Part shown: piece after piece, positions 50,642 to 60,160 of the stretch | Layout of the letters: the number at the start of each line of letters is the position of its first letter | Numbering within the stretch: position 1 is the first letter of the stretch | Source: Massilia rhizosphaerae | GTDB lineage: Bacteria; Pseudomonadota; Gammaproteobacteria; Burkholderiales; Burkholderiaceae_D | Assembly: GCF_016093545.1 (NCBI RefSeq) | Contig: NZ_JADKYX010000007.1 | Coordinates: forward strand, 218,376 to 282,375 | Reading direction: 5' to 3' | Length of the DNA: 64,000 nucleotides | The notes under the pieces: model-generated | Told to the model about the DNA's origin: nothing | Seen by the model: only the letters and a program-made list of their open reading frames with translations | Database searches by the model: none | Made by a program: the position numbers and the translations under genes

Positions 50642-51607
50642 GTGATCCCGACCGACTCCGATACCGCCACTGATCTGTCCATGCGTGCACTGAATCTCGT
50701 CAACAGCGGGATCATCGTGCTCGACGCCCACCACAACATCGTGCTCTGGAACGGCTGGATGGTGCCCCGTTCCGCCCGCGCCGCCGCGCGCGTGCGCGAG
50801 CGCTCGCTGTTCGAGGTCTTCCCCGAACTGCGCGGTTCGCGCGTCGAAGCGGCCGTGCTGGCGGCACTGACCGATGACACGAGCACGGCCATCCCGCAAA
50901 CGGAAAGCCGGGCCCCATTCCCGCTGCGCGAGGCGGGCAGTTTCGACGGGCCGCGCATCGACCAGGCCGTGACGGTGACGCCGTTCCGCGAAGGCGAGCA
51001 GCGTTACTGCATGATCGAGATCCGTGACGTCAGCGGGACCGTCGAGCGCGAAAAGCGCCTGCTCGACCACGCGGAATCGCTGCGCGCCCGCTCCTACGTC
51101 GACGGCCTCACCGGCATCGCCAACCGCCGCTACTTCGACGTCGCGCTGGACCGCGAACTGCGCCGCGCGCAACGCATGAAGAGCGAGCTGTCGCTGCTCC
51201 TGATCGACATCGACTCCTTCAAGGCCTACAACGACCACTTCGGCCACCAGCAGGGCGACACCTGCCTGGCCACGGTGGCCCAGGCCCTGGCCGCCAAGCT
51301 CAAGCGCCCGGCCGACGTGGCGGCGCGCTATGGCGGCGAGGAATTCGCGGCGATCCTGCCCGACACGTCGCTCGAGCAGGCCCGGCTGCACGCGAACGCG
51401 ATCCGCGAACACGTGGCGGGGCTGGCGCTGCCGCACGCACCGGCGGCGCACTGGCCCATGGTCACGCTGAGCATCGGTGTCGCAAGCTTTGATCGCGAAC
51501 GCCTGCACGAGGTTCCCGCATTGATCGAGGCTGCGGACAAGGCCTTGTATGCGGCAAAACATGGCGGCCGCAACCGCGTCGTGATAGACGGCGATGTGAA
51601 GGCGTAA
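50642..51607 (+). CDS. PAS-GGDEF diguanylate cyclase
   Basis: 321 residues from a GTG at 50642. A PAS-like domain (about 15-125, ALNLVNSGIIVLDAHHNIVLWNGWMVPRSARA) precedes the GGDEF domain (about 148-310). The active site is RYGGEEFAAILP. The inhibitory I-site is intact as RPAD exactly five residues before GGEEF. It makes cyclic-di-GMP and is product-inhibited. No membrane segment, so cytoplasmic. An AT-rich stretch at 50600-50638 serves as promoter region. The GTG has no strong Shine-Dalgarno sequence. Confidence 0.9.
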   Translation: MIPTDSDTATDLSMRALNLVNSGIIVLDAHHNIVLWNGWMVPRSARAAARVRERSLFEVFPELRGSRVEAAVLAALTDDTSTAIPQTESRAPFPLREAGSFDGPRIDQAVTVTPFREGEQRYCMIEIRDVSGTVEREKRLLDHAESLRARSYVDGLTGIANRRYFDVALDRELRRAQRMKSELSLLLIDIDSFKAYNDHFGHQQGDTCLATVAQALAAKLKRPADVAARYGGEEFAAILPDTSLEQARLHANAIREHVAGLALPHAPAAHWPMVTLSIGVASFDRERLHEVPALIEAADKALYAAKHGGRNRVVIDGDVKA

Positions 51608-51761
51608 GCGGCCAGCACATCGGACTCACGGGGCCCGCGTTGTCGTTCCCGGAATCGCCATAGCACGATAAGTTTCTGCACGCGCCTGTACGGACGGAAG
51701 TTGAATTTTTCCGGAACCAGCAGTACTTTCCAATTGGAGGGTGGTCAGACAGGGGCGAGGC

Positions 51762-54482
51762 ATGGTTCGCAGACTCATGACGTACTTGCGAGAACGCGTT
51801 GCGACGATGCGTCGCGGGCAAGACGGCATCCCTGCGTTCTGGAAGCAGCAGCTCCGGCGCCTGCTGGTCTGGCCGGCCGGCGCGCTGATCGTGCTGGGAC
51901 TCGGCTGGTTCTTCCTGTTCCAGCAACTGGACACGGAGCGCAGGCGGCTCGAACTCAGGACGCTGCAGGACGCCCACACCCTCGCCAGCGGCTATGCCGA
52001 GCAGATCATGCGTGAGCTCGACACGGTCGAACAGACCGCGCGGTTCGTGAAATACGACTGGGAATCCAGGCAGGGCGACGTCCACCTGGGCTATGCGGAC
52101 GAGCAAGGGCTGTTCCTCGACCCATCGCGCCTGCTCGTGGCGCTGATCGACGGTCAGGGCCGGGTACTGACGTCCAGTGCGCCGACAACGATGTCGACTG
52201 CCGCGGCGGCCTACATCCTGCCCCGGGTGCGCAGCGGCTTGCCGGTCTATTTTTTCCTGGACGAGGTGCCGATCAAGGGACGCGGCGGCCCGAAACACCG
52301 GCTGCTCTTCGCGTGGGAATTGTCGGACCGGGACGGCAGGTTCGCGGCCGCGGTCGTCATCGAGGTCGATCCCGCCTACTTCACCATGGGCGATGCGCAA
52401 GCCGTGTTCCGCCAGAACGGCCTGTTGGCCATCGTCGGCGACGACGGGCGCACGCGCGCGCTGCGGTCGGAGGGACCGGCGGGCACCATCCGCCGGACGG
52501 CCTTCGTCCATGCGCCGCCGCTGCGGCTGTCGTCCGGCAGCACACTGGCCGACGGGAAAGTGTGGTTCGGCGACGGCCGGCCGCGCTACGTCGGCTGGCA
52601 GCATGTCGACCAGCACGGCGTGAGCGCGGTGGTGGGACTCGACTACGAAGCCGCCCTCGCGCCGTGGTATGCGATGCGCAGCGCGTGGATCGGCAGCGCG
52701 TGGCTGGGGACGGTGACGGTGCTGCTGTTCACGCTGCTGGCGATGAGCAATTCGCTGCGCCTGGCACGCCGCGACCGCGACCTGCGCGTGATCCGCGACA
52801 CGTACCGGATGGCCACCGAGGCCAGCAACGAAGGCTTCTACATGCTGCGTCCGCAGCGGGACGAGCGGGGCGCGCTCGAGGACTTCGAGGTGATCGACTG
52901 CAACCGGCGCGCCGCCGAACTGGTGGCGCGCGACCGCTGCGACCTGATCGGCAAGAGGCTGGCCGACCTGTACGAAGGCCACACCCTGGAAGTGCGCATG
53001 GAGAGCCTGCGGCGTGCCATGGAAACCGGCTACAACGAAGTGACGCTGGGACGCCCGCAGGAAAGTTTTCCGGCCAAGTGGGTGCAGCTGAAAATGTTCC
53101 GCTACGGCGACAACCTGGCCGTCTCGGCCCGCGACGTCACGGAAGAACGCGCCCACGAAGAAGAGCTGATCCGGCGCAGCAACGAAGACCCGCTCACCCG
53201 CCTGCCCAACCGCTACTGGGTGGAAGGCCATCTGCGCGACGCCATCGCGCGGGCCGAGCGGGAGGACACGATGTTCGCCTTGCTGTTCATCGACCTGGAC
53301 GGCTTCAAGGCGATCAACGACACCTGGGGCCACGCCGCCGGCGACGAGCTCCTGCGCACGGCGGCGTGCCGCCTCAAGGAAGCGGTCCGGCCCCAGGATT
53401 GCGTGACGCGGTTCGGCGGCGACGAATTCGTGATCGTCATCGAGGACATTGCCGACGCCTTCGATGCGGCCCAGGCGAGCGAGCGCATCCAGCGCGCCTT
53501 CCGCCGCACCATCCGCATGTCGTATGGCGAATACGTGGTGGGCGCCTCGATCGGCATCAGCCTGTTCCCGACCGACGGCAAGGAGCCGCGCGTGCTGCTG
53601 CAGAATGCGGACGTCGCGATGTATTCCGCGAAGACGCACGAACGCGGCACCTATCGCTTCTTCGACGGCAAGTTCCACGACCAGTTGAAGGCCCGCCTCG
53701 AACGCATCCGCGAACTGCGCCATGCGCTGGCGGACGACCAGTTCGTGATGTACTACGAGCCGCGCGTGAACCTGGCGGACGGATCGATCACCAGCCTGGA
53801 GGCGCTCGTGCGCTGGATCCACCCGACGCGGGGCGTCGTTTCGCCCGCCGAGTTCGTCCCCCTCGTCGAGGAAACGGGACTGGTATTGAAACTGGGCGAC
53901 CTCGTGATCGACAAGGTCTGCGCCCAGCTGGCGCTGTGGGCGAAGAACGGCGACAAGCTGGTGCCCGTGTCGATCAATATCTCGCCGCGCCAGTTCAACG
54001 ATACCGACGTCGCGCAGACGCTGCGCCGGGCACTGGAACTTCACGAGGTCGATCCGCGCCTGGTCGAAGTCGAGCTGACCGAGTCGTCCGTGATGAACGA
54101 AACGACGTCGGTCGTCGGCGCCATCCAGGCGATCCGCCAGACCGGCATCAAGGTGCTGCTGGACGATTTCGGCACCGGCTATTCGTCGCTGTCGCAGCTG
54201 TACAAGCTCAATTTCGACGGCCTCAAGATCGACCGCGCCTTCATCGTCCAGCTCGGCAAGACGGAAGGCGGCGTGGTGATCGTCAGGGCGATCGTGACGA
54301 TGGCGCGCGCGCTCGCGATGCGGGTCGTCGCCGAAGGCGTCGAGACGATGGAGCAGGTCGACATGCTGCGCGCGCTCGATTGCGACGAGATCCAGGGCTA
54401 CCTGATCTCGAAGGCGATGCCGCCGGCGCAGTCGCAGCCGGTGGCGCGCAATTTCGTGCTGATGGAGGCGCAGGATTCGTAA
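51762..54482 (+). CDS. Membrane sensor-PAS-GGDEF-EAL cyclic-di-GMP enzyme
   Basis: 906 residues from the ATG at 51762, after GGGGCGAGGC; a GTG at 51741 would place its ribosome site too close. Helix 1 lies at about 33-53 (VWPAGALIVLGLGWFFLF); a periplasmic sensor region of the Cache type (about 60-310) follows; helix 2 is at about 308-330. The PAS region (about 350-465), with RDVTEERAHEEELIRR linker, leads to GGDEF (about 480-635, RFGGDEFVIVIED) and EAL (about 650-895, SLEALVRW, ELTESSVM, DDFGTGYSSLSQL, AEGVET). Both active sites look complete. No I-site is obvious. It lies next to the PAS-GGDEF gene but has its own promoter region. Confidence 0.92.
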   Translation: MVRRLMTYLRERVATMRRGQDGIPAFWKQQLRRLLVWPAGALIVLGLGWFFLFQQLDTERRRLELRTLQDAHTLASGYAEQIMRELDTVEQTARFVKYDWESRQGDVHLGYADEQGLFLDPSRLLVALIDGQGRVLTSSAPTTMSTAAAAYILPRVRSGLPVYFFLDEVPIKGRGGPKHRLLFAWELSDRDGRFAAAVVIEVDPAYFTMGDAQAVFRQNGLLAIVGDDGRTRALRSEGPAGTIRRTAFVHAPPLRLSSGSTLADGKVWFGDGRPRYVGWQHVDQHGVSAVVGLDYEAALAPWYAMRSAWIGSAWLGTVTVLLFTLLAMSNSLRLARRDRDLRVIRDTYRMATEASNEGFYMLRPQRDERGALEDFEVIDCNRRAAELVARDRCDLIGKRLADLYEGHTLEVRMESLRRAMETGYNEVTLGRPQESFPAKWVQLKMFRYGDNLAVSARDVTEERAHEEELIRRSNEDPLTRLPNRYWVEGHLRDAIARAEREDTMFALLFIDLDGFKAINDTWGHAAGDELLRTAACRLKEAVRPQDCVTRFGGDEFVIVIEDIADAFDAAQASERIQRAFRRTIRMSYGEYVVGASIGISLFPTDGKEPRVLLQNADVAMYSAKTHERGTYRFFDGKFHDQLKARLERIRELRHALADDQFVMYYEPRVNLADGSITSLEALVRWIHPTRGVVSPAEFVPLVEETGLVLKLGDLVIDKVCAQLALWAKNGDKLVPVSINISPRQFNDTDVAQTLRRALELHEVDPRLVEVELTESSVMNETTSVVGAIQAIRQTGIKVLLDDFGTGYSSLSQLYKLNFDGLKIDRAFIVQLGKTEGGVVIVRAIVTMARALAMRVVAEGVETMEQVDMLRALDCDEIQGYLISKAMPPAQSQPVARNFVLMEAQDS

Positions 54483-54552
54483 CAGCCGCCGGCAAGGCAT
54501 GCGTGATTTCCGTTGACACCGGCAACGCTTCAGTTCACCATGAGCGAGCTGG

Positions 54553-54570
54553 ATTGGAATCGTTTCCAAT
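54553..54570. promoter_or_regulatory. LacI/GalR-type operator upstream of the GH16 gene
   Basis: ATTGGAATCGTTTCCAAT has arms ATTGGAA/TTCCAAT and a central CG, with one mismatch. This is the form of LacI-family operators, placed 102 bases before the ATG of the beta-glucanase. The regulator is not in the window. Confidence 0.6.
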
Positions 54571-54671
54571 TCCGCCGTCGGCCCGGTGCGATGGGCGCCG
54601 TGGTCGACGTGCCGAGCGCCGCATCGCGCGCGTTCGGACGACATACCAATAATTACATTCGGAGACTCGAC

Positions 54672-56252
54672 ATGCACAAACGTTTATCGTCCACGCCCCC
54701 GGCGTGCCCACTCGCCTTGGCATTGGCATTGGCATTGGCGGCCGGTGCCGCAACCGCGCAGCAATGCCCCAGTACGACGCCCGTCTTTGCCGATGAATTC
54801 AACGGCACGGCGGTCGACACCAACAAATGGGAATTCCAGACCGGCGACGGTTGCAGCTACGGCTTGTGCGGGTGGGGCAACAACGAATTGCAGTCGTACC
54901 AGACGGCCAATGCGACCGTCGCGAACGGCTTGCTCACCATTACCGCGAAAAAGCAGCGGGTCGGCTCGAAATCCTATACGTCGGCACGGTTGCGTACGCT
55001 GAACCGTCCCGGCGGAGGACAGTGGACGCATGGCCGTTTCGAAGCCCGCATCAAGATCCCCGGCGGACACGGCATGTGGCCCGCGTTCTGGATGCTGCCG
55101 AATACCTCGGTGGCGTGGCCGACCAGCGGCGAGATCGACATCCAGGAAGCGACCGGGCAGAAATCCATGTATCAACTCGGTTCGATCCACTATGGATCCT
55201 CGAGTTCCAACGCCCAATTTCAGACCAGCCAGATCCTCAAGCAGCCGGACACCTGGGCGAACGATTTCCACGTCTACGCCGTCGAGTGGAGCGCGAACCG
55301 GATCAGCTGGTATGTGGACGACCTGCTGTATGCGACCAAGACGCCATTCGATCTCGCCAATCCCGCCGACTGGACGTTTGAGAACTACCAGTACTATCTC
55401 ATCCTGAACCTGGCGGTTGGGGGCAATTTCGGCGGAACGGTGGACACCACGGTGTTGCCGCAAACGATGCAGGTCGACTATGTGCACGTGTATGCGGTGC
55501 CGCAACCGTCGATCTCGGGCAAATACATCGTCGAGCCGAATAGCACGGCGACCTACAGCGTGGCGGACGACAGTGCCGGCGGATCGACCTACAGCTGGAC
55601 CGCGCCGACGGGCCAGACGTCGACCGGCAACGCGCTGACGGTGAACTGGGGCACGACGAGCGGTCCGGTCAACCTGACCGTCAAGAACAGCTGCGGCACC
55701 TTCACCAAGACGGTCAACGTGACCGTGTCGCCGGTGCTGACCAAGTCGCTCGTGCTGGACGACTTCGAGACCATCCACAACCAGGCCTACACGACGGTGA
55801 CCGGCACGTTCAACCGGAGCGCGGCGAATCCGGCGCCGGACGCGGTGAATTCGTCCACGACCGTCGGCCAATACGTGCGCAGCAGCGCCCAGCAGTACGA
55901 TCTGATCACGGCCACCACGACGGCGATTCCGGATGCGGGACCGTTCGTGCGTGGCGAGAAGGCGTTCTATCTGGACGTGTACAGCGCGGCGCCGGTCGGG
56001 ACGCCGATCTTGCTCCAGCTCGAGAATAACAAGGTGGCGACCGCATCCAACTATCCATCCGGGCGCCATTCGAAATACCTGGCGACGACGACGGTTCAGA
56101 ATGGATGGCAGCGTCTCAAATTCCTGATGAACGATCGCATCGACGGCGAAACGGCCGACACCGCCGTCAACCAGATCGTGCTGATGTTCAATCCGAACTC
56201 GTACACGGGCGACACCTATTATCTCGACAACGAGGCGATCTACGCCAAGTAA
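54672..56252 (+). CDS. Secreted GH16 endo-beta-1,3-glucanase (laminarinase-like) with PKD-like and C-terminal binding domain
   Basis: 526 residues from the ATG at 54672 after GGAGACTCGAC. The signal peptide is about 1-29. GH16 covers about 35-275, with the catalytic beta-bulge motif GEIDIQEATG (E154 nucleophile, D156, E159 acid/base). The extra residue before the last Glu marks laminarinase-type members. WDQW-like substrate strands include GRFEARIKIPGGHGMWPAFWML and YYLILNLAVGGNFGG. A PKD-like beta-sandwich (about 280-360) and a C-terminal carbohydrate-binding-like domain (about 365-526, LVLDDFETIHNQAYTTVTG) complete it. A LacI-type operator lies upstream and a terminator is directly downstream. 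Confidence 0.92.
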   Translation: MHKRLSSTPPACPLALALALALAAGAATAQQCPSTTPVFADEFNGTAVDTNKWEFQTGDGCSYGLCGWGNNELQSYQTANATVANGLLTITAKKQRVGSKSYTSARLRTLNRPGGGQWTHGRFEARIKIPGGHGMWPAFWMLPNTSVAWPTSGEIDIQEATGQKSMYQLGSIHYGSSSSNAQFQTSQILKQPDTWANDFHVYAVEWSANRISWYVDDLLYATKTPFDLANPADWTFENYQYYLILNLAVGGNFGGTVDTTVLPQTMQVDYVHVYAVPQPSISGKYIVEPNSTATYSVADDSAGGSTYSWTAPTGQTSTGNALTVNWGTTSGPVNLTVKNSCGTFTKTVNVTVSPVLTKSLVLDDFETIHNQAYTTVTGTFNRSAANPAPDAVNSSTTVGQYVRSSAQQYDLITATTTAIPDAGPFVRGEKAFYLDVYSAAPVGTPILLQLENNKVATASNYPSGRHSKYLATTTVQNGWQRLKFLMNDRIDGETADTAVNQIVLMFNPNSYTGDTYYLDNEAIYAK

Positions 56253-56273
56253 GCGCGTGCTCGTCTGAAAAGC

Positions 56274-56301
56274 AAAACGCCAGTCCGAGGGCTGGCGTTT
56301 T
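56274..56301. terminator. Bidirectional terminator between the glucanase and lodB
   Basis: AAAACGCCAG pairs perfectly with CTGGCGTTTT (56274-56283 and 56292-56301). Runs of A and T on either side make it a terminator for both convergent genes. Confidence 0.8.
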
Positions 56302-56312
56302 CGCTGAAGTCG

Positions 56313-57491
56313 CTATATCGGCGATGCGATTTCGCCGGCGCCGGCACGCCACGAGGTCCGCCGCCGCCAAAACCGCTCCTGGGAATAGCGGGTCACTGCC
56401 GCATAGGTCTCGCCAAGATGCTGGTGATACCGGGCAGCTACCGCGCGCATTTCCTCAAGGTAGCGGACGCGTGCATCGTCGACGCCATCGATGTAGCGCT
56501 CTATCGCATGGGCGGCGCTCTCGGCCGTGGCCAAGGCGTTGAAAAGCCCCTGGGATGCAATCGGGTCGAAGGCCAGCATCGCATCGCCGATCGCGAAAAA
56601 ACCTTCAGGCAGCGCGGCCAGCGCGTCGGGATCCAGACCGCCTCCCCCGGCCGGCTGCGCGCGCACCGGAAAATCCATCGTTGCCGGTCGGATCCCGGCG
56701 AACAGCGGATGGCGGTGCGATTTGGCCAGCAGCCGTGCCGGATCGCGCAGTGATTTTAGTTCGGCATCGTCGCCATCGAGGTGAAATGCCAGCACCCGTT
56801 TCCCGGACGGCACGCGCGCGCTATACCACCAGCCGTTGGTGTCGGCGCAGATGCGGGTGGCCTGGTCTTCATCGCGCTCGTCCGGGGGGAGGTGCGCGTA
56901 AAGGCAGATCAACCGGTCCTGGCCGTGCCGTACCAGCCCGAGTTGCCTGGCGGCCGTCATGCTCCGGCCGGTGGCATCGACCAGCACTGGCGCCTCGTAC
57001 GTTCGAACGGATGGGGCCGCACCGGCCTGTCCAAGACAGGCCAGATCGACCCGCCACCGCCCGCCCATCGCCGACACCTTCAGGTGCCGGACCTGGTCGA
57101 CCAACGCCGCACCGGCCGCCACGGCGGCCGCGCGCAGATCCGCATCGAAACGTACTCGATCGAGGTGCCATCCCAAGCCATGGGGATCGCGAACGGGATC
57201 GAACCACGTCGGCGTGTCCTGGTCCCACTGCGACACCGACGCGCCCCGTTCCGCATGCCCTTGGGCCAGGAAACGGTCGTAGATTCCCAGGCGTTGCAAC
57301 AGCACGCGGGCGGCGCCCGGCAGCGACTCGCCGATGCGTGCGGCGCCGGCCGCTCTCGCTTGCGGCCGGTCCAGCAGCAATACCCGATACCTGGGCCGCA
57401 GGCGCCGGGCCAACGCCGAGCCGGCCGGCCCGGCGCCCACGATGATCGCATCCCACTCCGCCGTCGAGTGGCCAGGCGGGCGCGCGCTCAC
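56313..57491 (-). CDS. lodB: LodB-like flavoprotein (CTQ maturation factor)
   Basis: 392 residues. An FAD-binding N-terminus, DAIIVGAGPAGSALARRLRPRYRVLLLD (GxGxxG), and the second FAD motif GFFAIGDAMLAFDPIASQGLFNALATAESAA are typical of the group with LodB, GoxB and the tryptophan-halogenase fold. ARIGESLPGAARVLLQRLG matches the halogenase-like substrate region. LodB is needed to make the cysteine tryptophylquinone of LodA and is not a halogenase. The start overlaps the lodA stop by ATGA (57488-57491), so the genes are coupled. Confidence 0.85.
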   Translation of the reverse strand: MSARPPGHSTAEWDAIIVGAGPAGSALARRLRPRYRVLLLDRPQARAAGAARIGESLPGAARVLLQRLGIYDRFLAQGHAERGASVSQWDQDTPTWFDPVRDPHGLGWHLDRVRFDADLRAAAVAAGAALVDQVRHLKVSAMGGRWRVDLACLGQAGAAPSVRTYEAPVLVDATGRSMTAARQLGLVRHGQDRLICLYAHLPPDERDEDQATRICADTNGWWYSARVPSGKRVLAFHLDGDDAELKSLRDPARLLAKSHRHPLFAGIRPATMDFPVRAQPAGGGGLDPDALAALPEGFFAIGDAMLAFDPIASQGLFNALATAESAAHAIERYIDGVDDARVRYLEEMRAVAARYHQHLGETYAAVTRYSQERFWRRRTSWRAGAGEIASPI

Positions 57492-59362
57492 TTCGAAGGC
57501 TTCGGCGTACCGCGGCGCGCGACCTGGCGCATCTGACTGTCGGTGGCCTTGCGCTCGGCCGCGGACATCGGCTGGCCGCCGCGATCCTCGACCTGCATCA
57601 GCGGCGGAAAGTCCGGGTCGTCGGGGATGCCTTCGCGCACCTCGACGATTCCTTGGCGGTCGAAATGATCCACCATGGCCTGCAATTGCTGCTGATACCC
57701 GGCACCCAGCGTCCGGTCCCAGTCCATCCGTTCGTTGAAGGCCGCCAGCCGATCCGCGCGCGGCAGTTCCGTGTCCATCACCTTGTTGTAGTTCTCGACA
57801 CTCAGCACCTGGTTCGGCACGCGCGCCGGCCAGAAGGTAGGCAGGTAGGGGTCGTACTGCGGGTCATAGCCCGACCGGCAGCTTGCGCTGTCGGTTTGCC
57901 AAGGGATCGCCATCCAGCGCGTGATCGACCCGGGGAACTGCCCGTACAACGGCCCGTTGAAGGAGTTCGCCTCGGCCGGGGTGAGCGTCTTGCCGTAGTC
58001 CGGCTCGGGATCGTCCTTGGCGCGGTGGCGCCAGCGATAGGGCTCACTGTACATCGAGGCGTGGCGCACCGGCCAGGTCATCTCGCAGCCGGGATGGAAT
58101 GCATCGGCCAGGCAGAACTCGAGCGCGGCGCGATCGAGCATGGCCGGTTGTTCCGCCAGCGGCACATCGGCGATGTCCCGGGTGCCGTCGAAACCGGCGT
58201 CGGGATCGTAATCGGCGATGAACTCGCCCTCCGCCCAACGCGCCAGCATCGCCAACTGCGTGGTGGTCAGCGTATTCATGGCCCGCGGGATCGGCGGCAT
58301 CGGCACATTCATCGCATCGCCGTAGATCCAGGGCCAGGGCTTCATCGATGCATCCTCGTACTGCGGGTTACGGAACGCGTTGGCGACCGTTCTGCGCAGT
58401 TGCGCGTACGTATTACCCTCTTGCGAGAGCTTGCGCAAATAGTCCGGCGCCAGGAAATACTGGGGCATGCCATAGCCGAAGCCCGCCGCGAAGCCGGCGT
58501 TCATCCACTGAAGGTCGCACATCGCCTTGAAGATGGGCAGCAGATCGTTCTTGAACGAAGGCCGTGTCGGTACCGGCAGTTGTCCGGACTGGATGGCGAC
58601 ATCGGTCATCAAGGCGTACATCGTGCGCACCGACTTTTGTTGCGGTCCGTAGTTCGGCGGCGCCACGACCACCCATGCCGGCGCTACCCGCAGTTCACGT
58701 CCGCCCAGCCGCACGCTGGCCGTCACCGGACCGTCGCTGGTATCGTCATACCAGCCATCGTTGTTTGCGAACGTGGTGGGCGTGCTGCCGTCGATCGACG
58801 CCGACTTGCCGTGTCCGCCAAATACCCACAAGCGACCGCGCGGATCGGTGCGCAACTCGCCCAGCGGAACCGGAATGCCCAGGAAGCTGCCGCCGTCGAA
58901 GTGGTACTGCTGGCCGGACGCGCGTGGCTCACTGATGCTGCGGGGACCGGGTTGGATCGACAACGCGCCACGCTCGGGCAACGGCACGTTCGCATTGCGG
59001 CGCGTGGAGGGCGTCGCGGTCGCCGCTTCGGGGATGTCCAGTGCCAGCTCGAAGTTGTACCACGCCGATTTGTGATTGGCCAGCTCGACCGTCCATGTAA
59101 TCTCGACGCCTTCTTGCATGTCCAGCTCGCACACTACGCGCCCCTGGGCGTCGTAACCATAGATGCGGAACTCTGCCACTTCGCGTTTAAGCGCTCCAGT
59201 ACCATCACGATAAAAATTCCCGGGCTTCGGCAGCGGATCGACCACTTGGGGCCCGATGTAGAATCCGTCCTCTTTCCGGGAATTTCCCACCCGCGCGATG
59301 CCAATCGACGGATGAATTTTCGCGTATGCGATCTGCTCGGCAAATTTGCTTTCACTGCTCAA
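57488..59362 (-). CDS. lodA: LodA-like quinoprotein oxidase (cysteine tryptophylquinone)
   Basis: 624 residues from TTG at 59362 (LSSESKFAEQ), with AAAGGGG six bases before; another TTG at 59377 is less well placed. The protein shows FHPGCEMTWP (Cys426) and MAIPWQTDSASC (Trp488), the two residues that form the CTQ cofactor in LodA-type enzymes, plus IHPSIGIARVGNS and YIGPQVVDPLPKPG near the N-terminus. Members oxidise free lysine (LodA) or glycine (GoxA) to give H2O2, which is toxic to competitors. The substrate is unassigned. The lodB gene directly after it is required for cofactor formation. Confidence 0.88.
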   Translation of the reverse strand: MSSESKFAEQIAYAKIHPSIGIARVGNSRKEDGFYIGPQVVDPLPKPGNFYRDGTGALKREVAEFRIYGYDAQGRVVCELDMQEGVEITWTVELANHKSAWYNFELALDIPEAATATPSTRRNANVPLPERGALSIQPGPRSISEPRASGQQYHFDGGSFLGIPVPLGELRTDPRGRLWVFGGHGKSASIDGSTPTTFANNDGWYDDTSDGPVTASVRLGGRELRVAPAWVVVAPPNYGPQQKSVRTMYALMTDVAIQSGQLPVPTRPSFKNDLLPIFKAMCDLQWMNAGFAAGFGYGMPQYFLAPDYLRKLSQEGNTYAQLRRTVANAFRNPQYEDASMKPWPWIYGDAMNVPMPPIPRAMNTLTTTQLAMLARWAEGEFIADYDPDAGFDGTRDIADVPLAEQPAMLDRAALEFCLADAFHPGCEMTWPVRHASMYSEPYRWRHRAKDDPEPDYGKTLTPAEANSFNGPLYGQFPGSITRWMAIPWQTDSASCRSGYDPQYDPYLPTFWPARVPNQVLSVENYNKVMDTELPRADRLAAFNERMDWDRTLGAGYQQQLQAMVDHFDRQGIVEVREGIPDDPDFPPLMQVEDRGGQPMSAAERKATDSQMRQVARRGTPKPSK

Positions 59363-60114
59363 GACGGCCCCTTTCAAGATGGTGGTGTTGTTCGGACAAT
59401 TATGGCAATTGGCCTCGTTTCATCGGCATGCGCCGAAGGAAATCCAGTTTTTAGCCCGAGTGCTTGTCCGTTTTTGCGGTTTCCCAAGGGAAATGTTTCT
59501 TTGTGTTACTTACTGTACCATTTTTCTCTGTGCATGGGAGAAAAACGGGAAGGAATGCAAGAGGCCAGACCGAGGCCATATCGTATATACATTTTTCCGC
59601 TCCGCGCCACCTCGCTCCGGAGTGGCGATTTTTATGAGGACTCTCCTGACAATTAGGCAAACAACAGATGTTTGTTTCAAAATAAATAATTATTCACTCG
59701 CCACCATGTCAGAGGAGACATCGAACAATCGTCTGCAACCCATTGATTTTAATGGTAGAAAATGTGTATAACGGTATGCGGCGAGTCGGAGTCAAGATGA
59801 TGCCAGCATTACAGCGACATCATGCATGATCAGCTTGTGTCTAACGAGGTGAATATTAATCCTTCCTGTTTAAACTAAGACGATTTAATGCGCAGAGCGT
59901 TGCTGACTTCCTTGCGGCAGATGAGAGCGCAGCTATCTTTGTCGATGATGCCGCAAGCTATTTGGAGGCTATCGGCAAGACCTTAATTCATGCGAAAAAT
60001 TCGAAAACAAAAGCGCGTATTTTCCTCGCATCGGGAACGCCACGTATTCGACGATTCAGGATGTGGACCGGGCAAGACCGGAAACTTTCCGAAGCGACCG
60101 GAGCGCGAGCAGAA

Positions 60115-60151
60115 AACAAAAAGCCCACGCACCGAAATGCGCGGGCTTTTT
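60115..60151. terminator. Duplicate of the tRNA-Lys terminator
   Basis: AAAAAGCCCACGC pairs with GCGCGGGCTTTTT with one non-Watson-Crick position. The hairpin matches that at 50351-50382 except for one stem base, and it works in both directions. It follows the 3' side of the tRNA fragment as in the complete locus. Confidence 0.7.
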
Positions 60152-60160
60152 GCATGTATC

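Noticed and set aside
56313..57491. Tryptophan halogenase
   Set aside because: The FAD fold is shared, but the partner LodA with its CTQ Cys and Trp and the ATGA overlap make LodB the better call.
59346..59771. Plus-strand frame of 141 codons after lodA
   Set aside because: It begins inside lodA antisense, has Cys- and Phe-rich unstructured sequence and no ribosome site.
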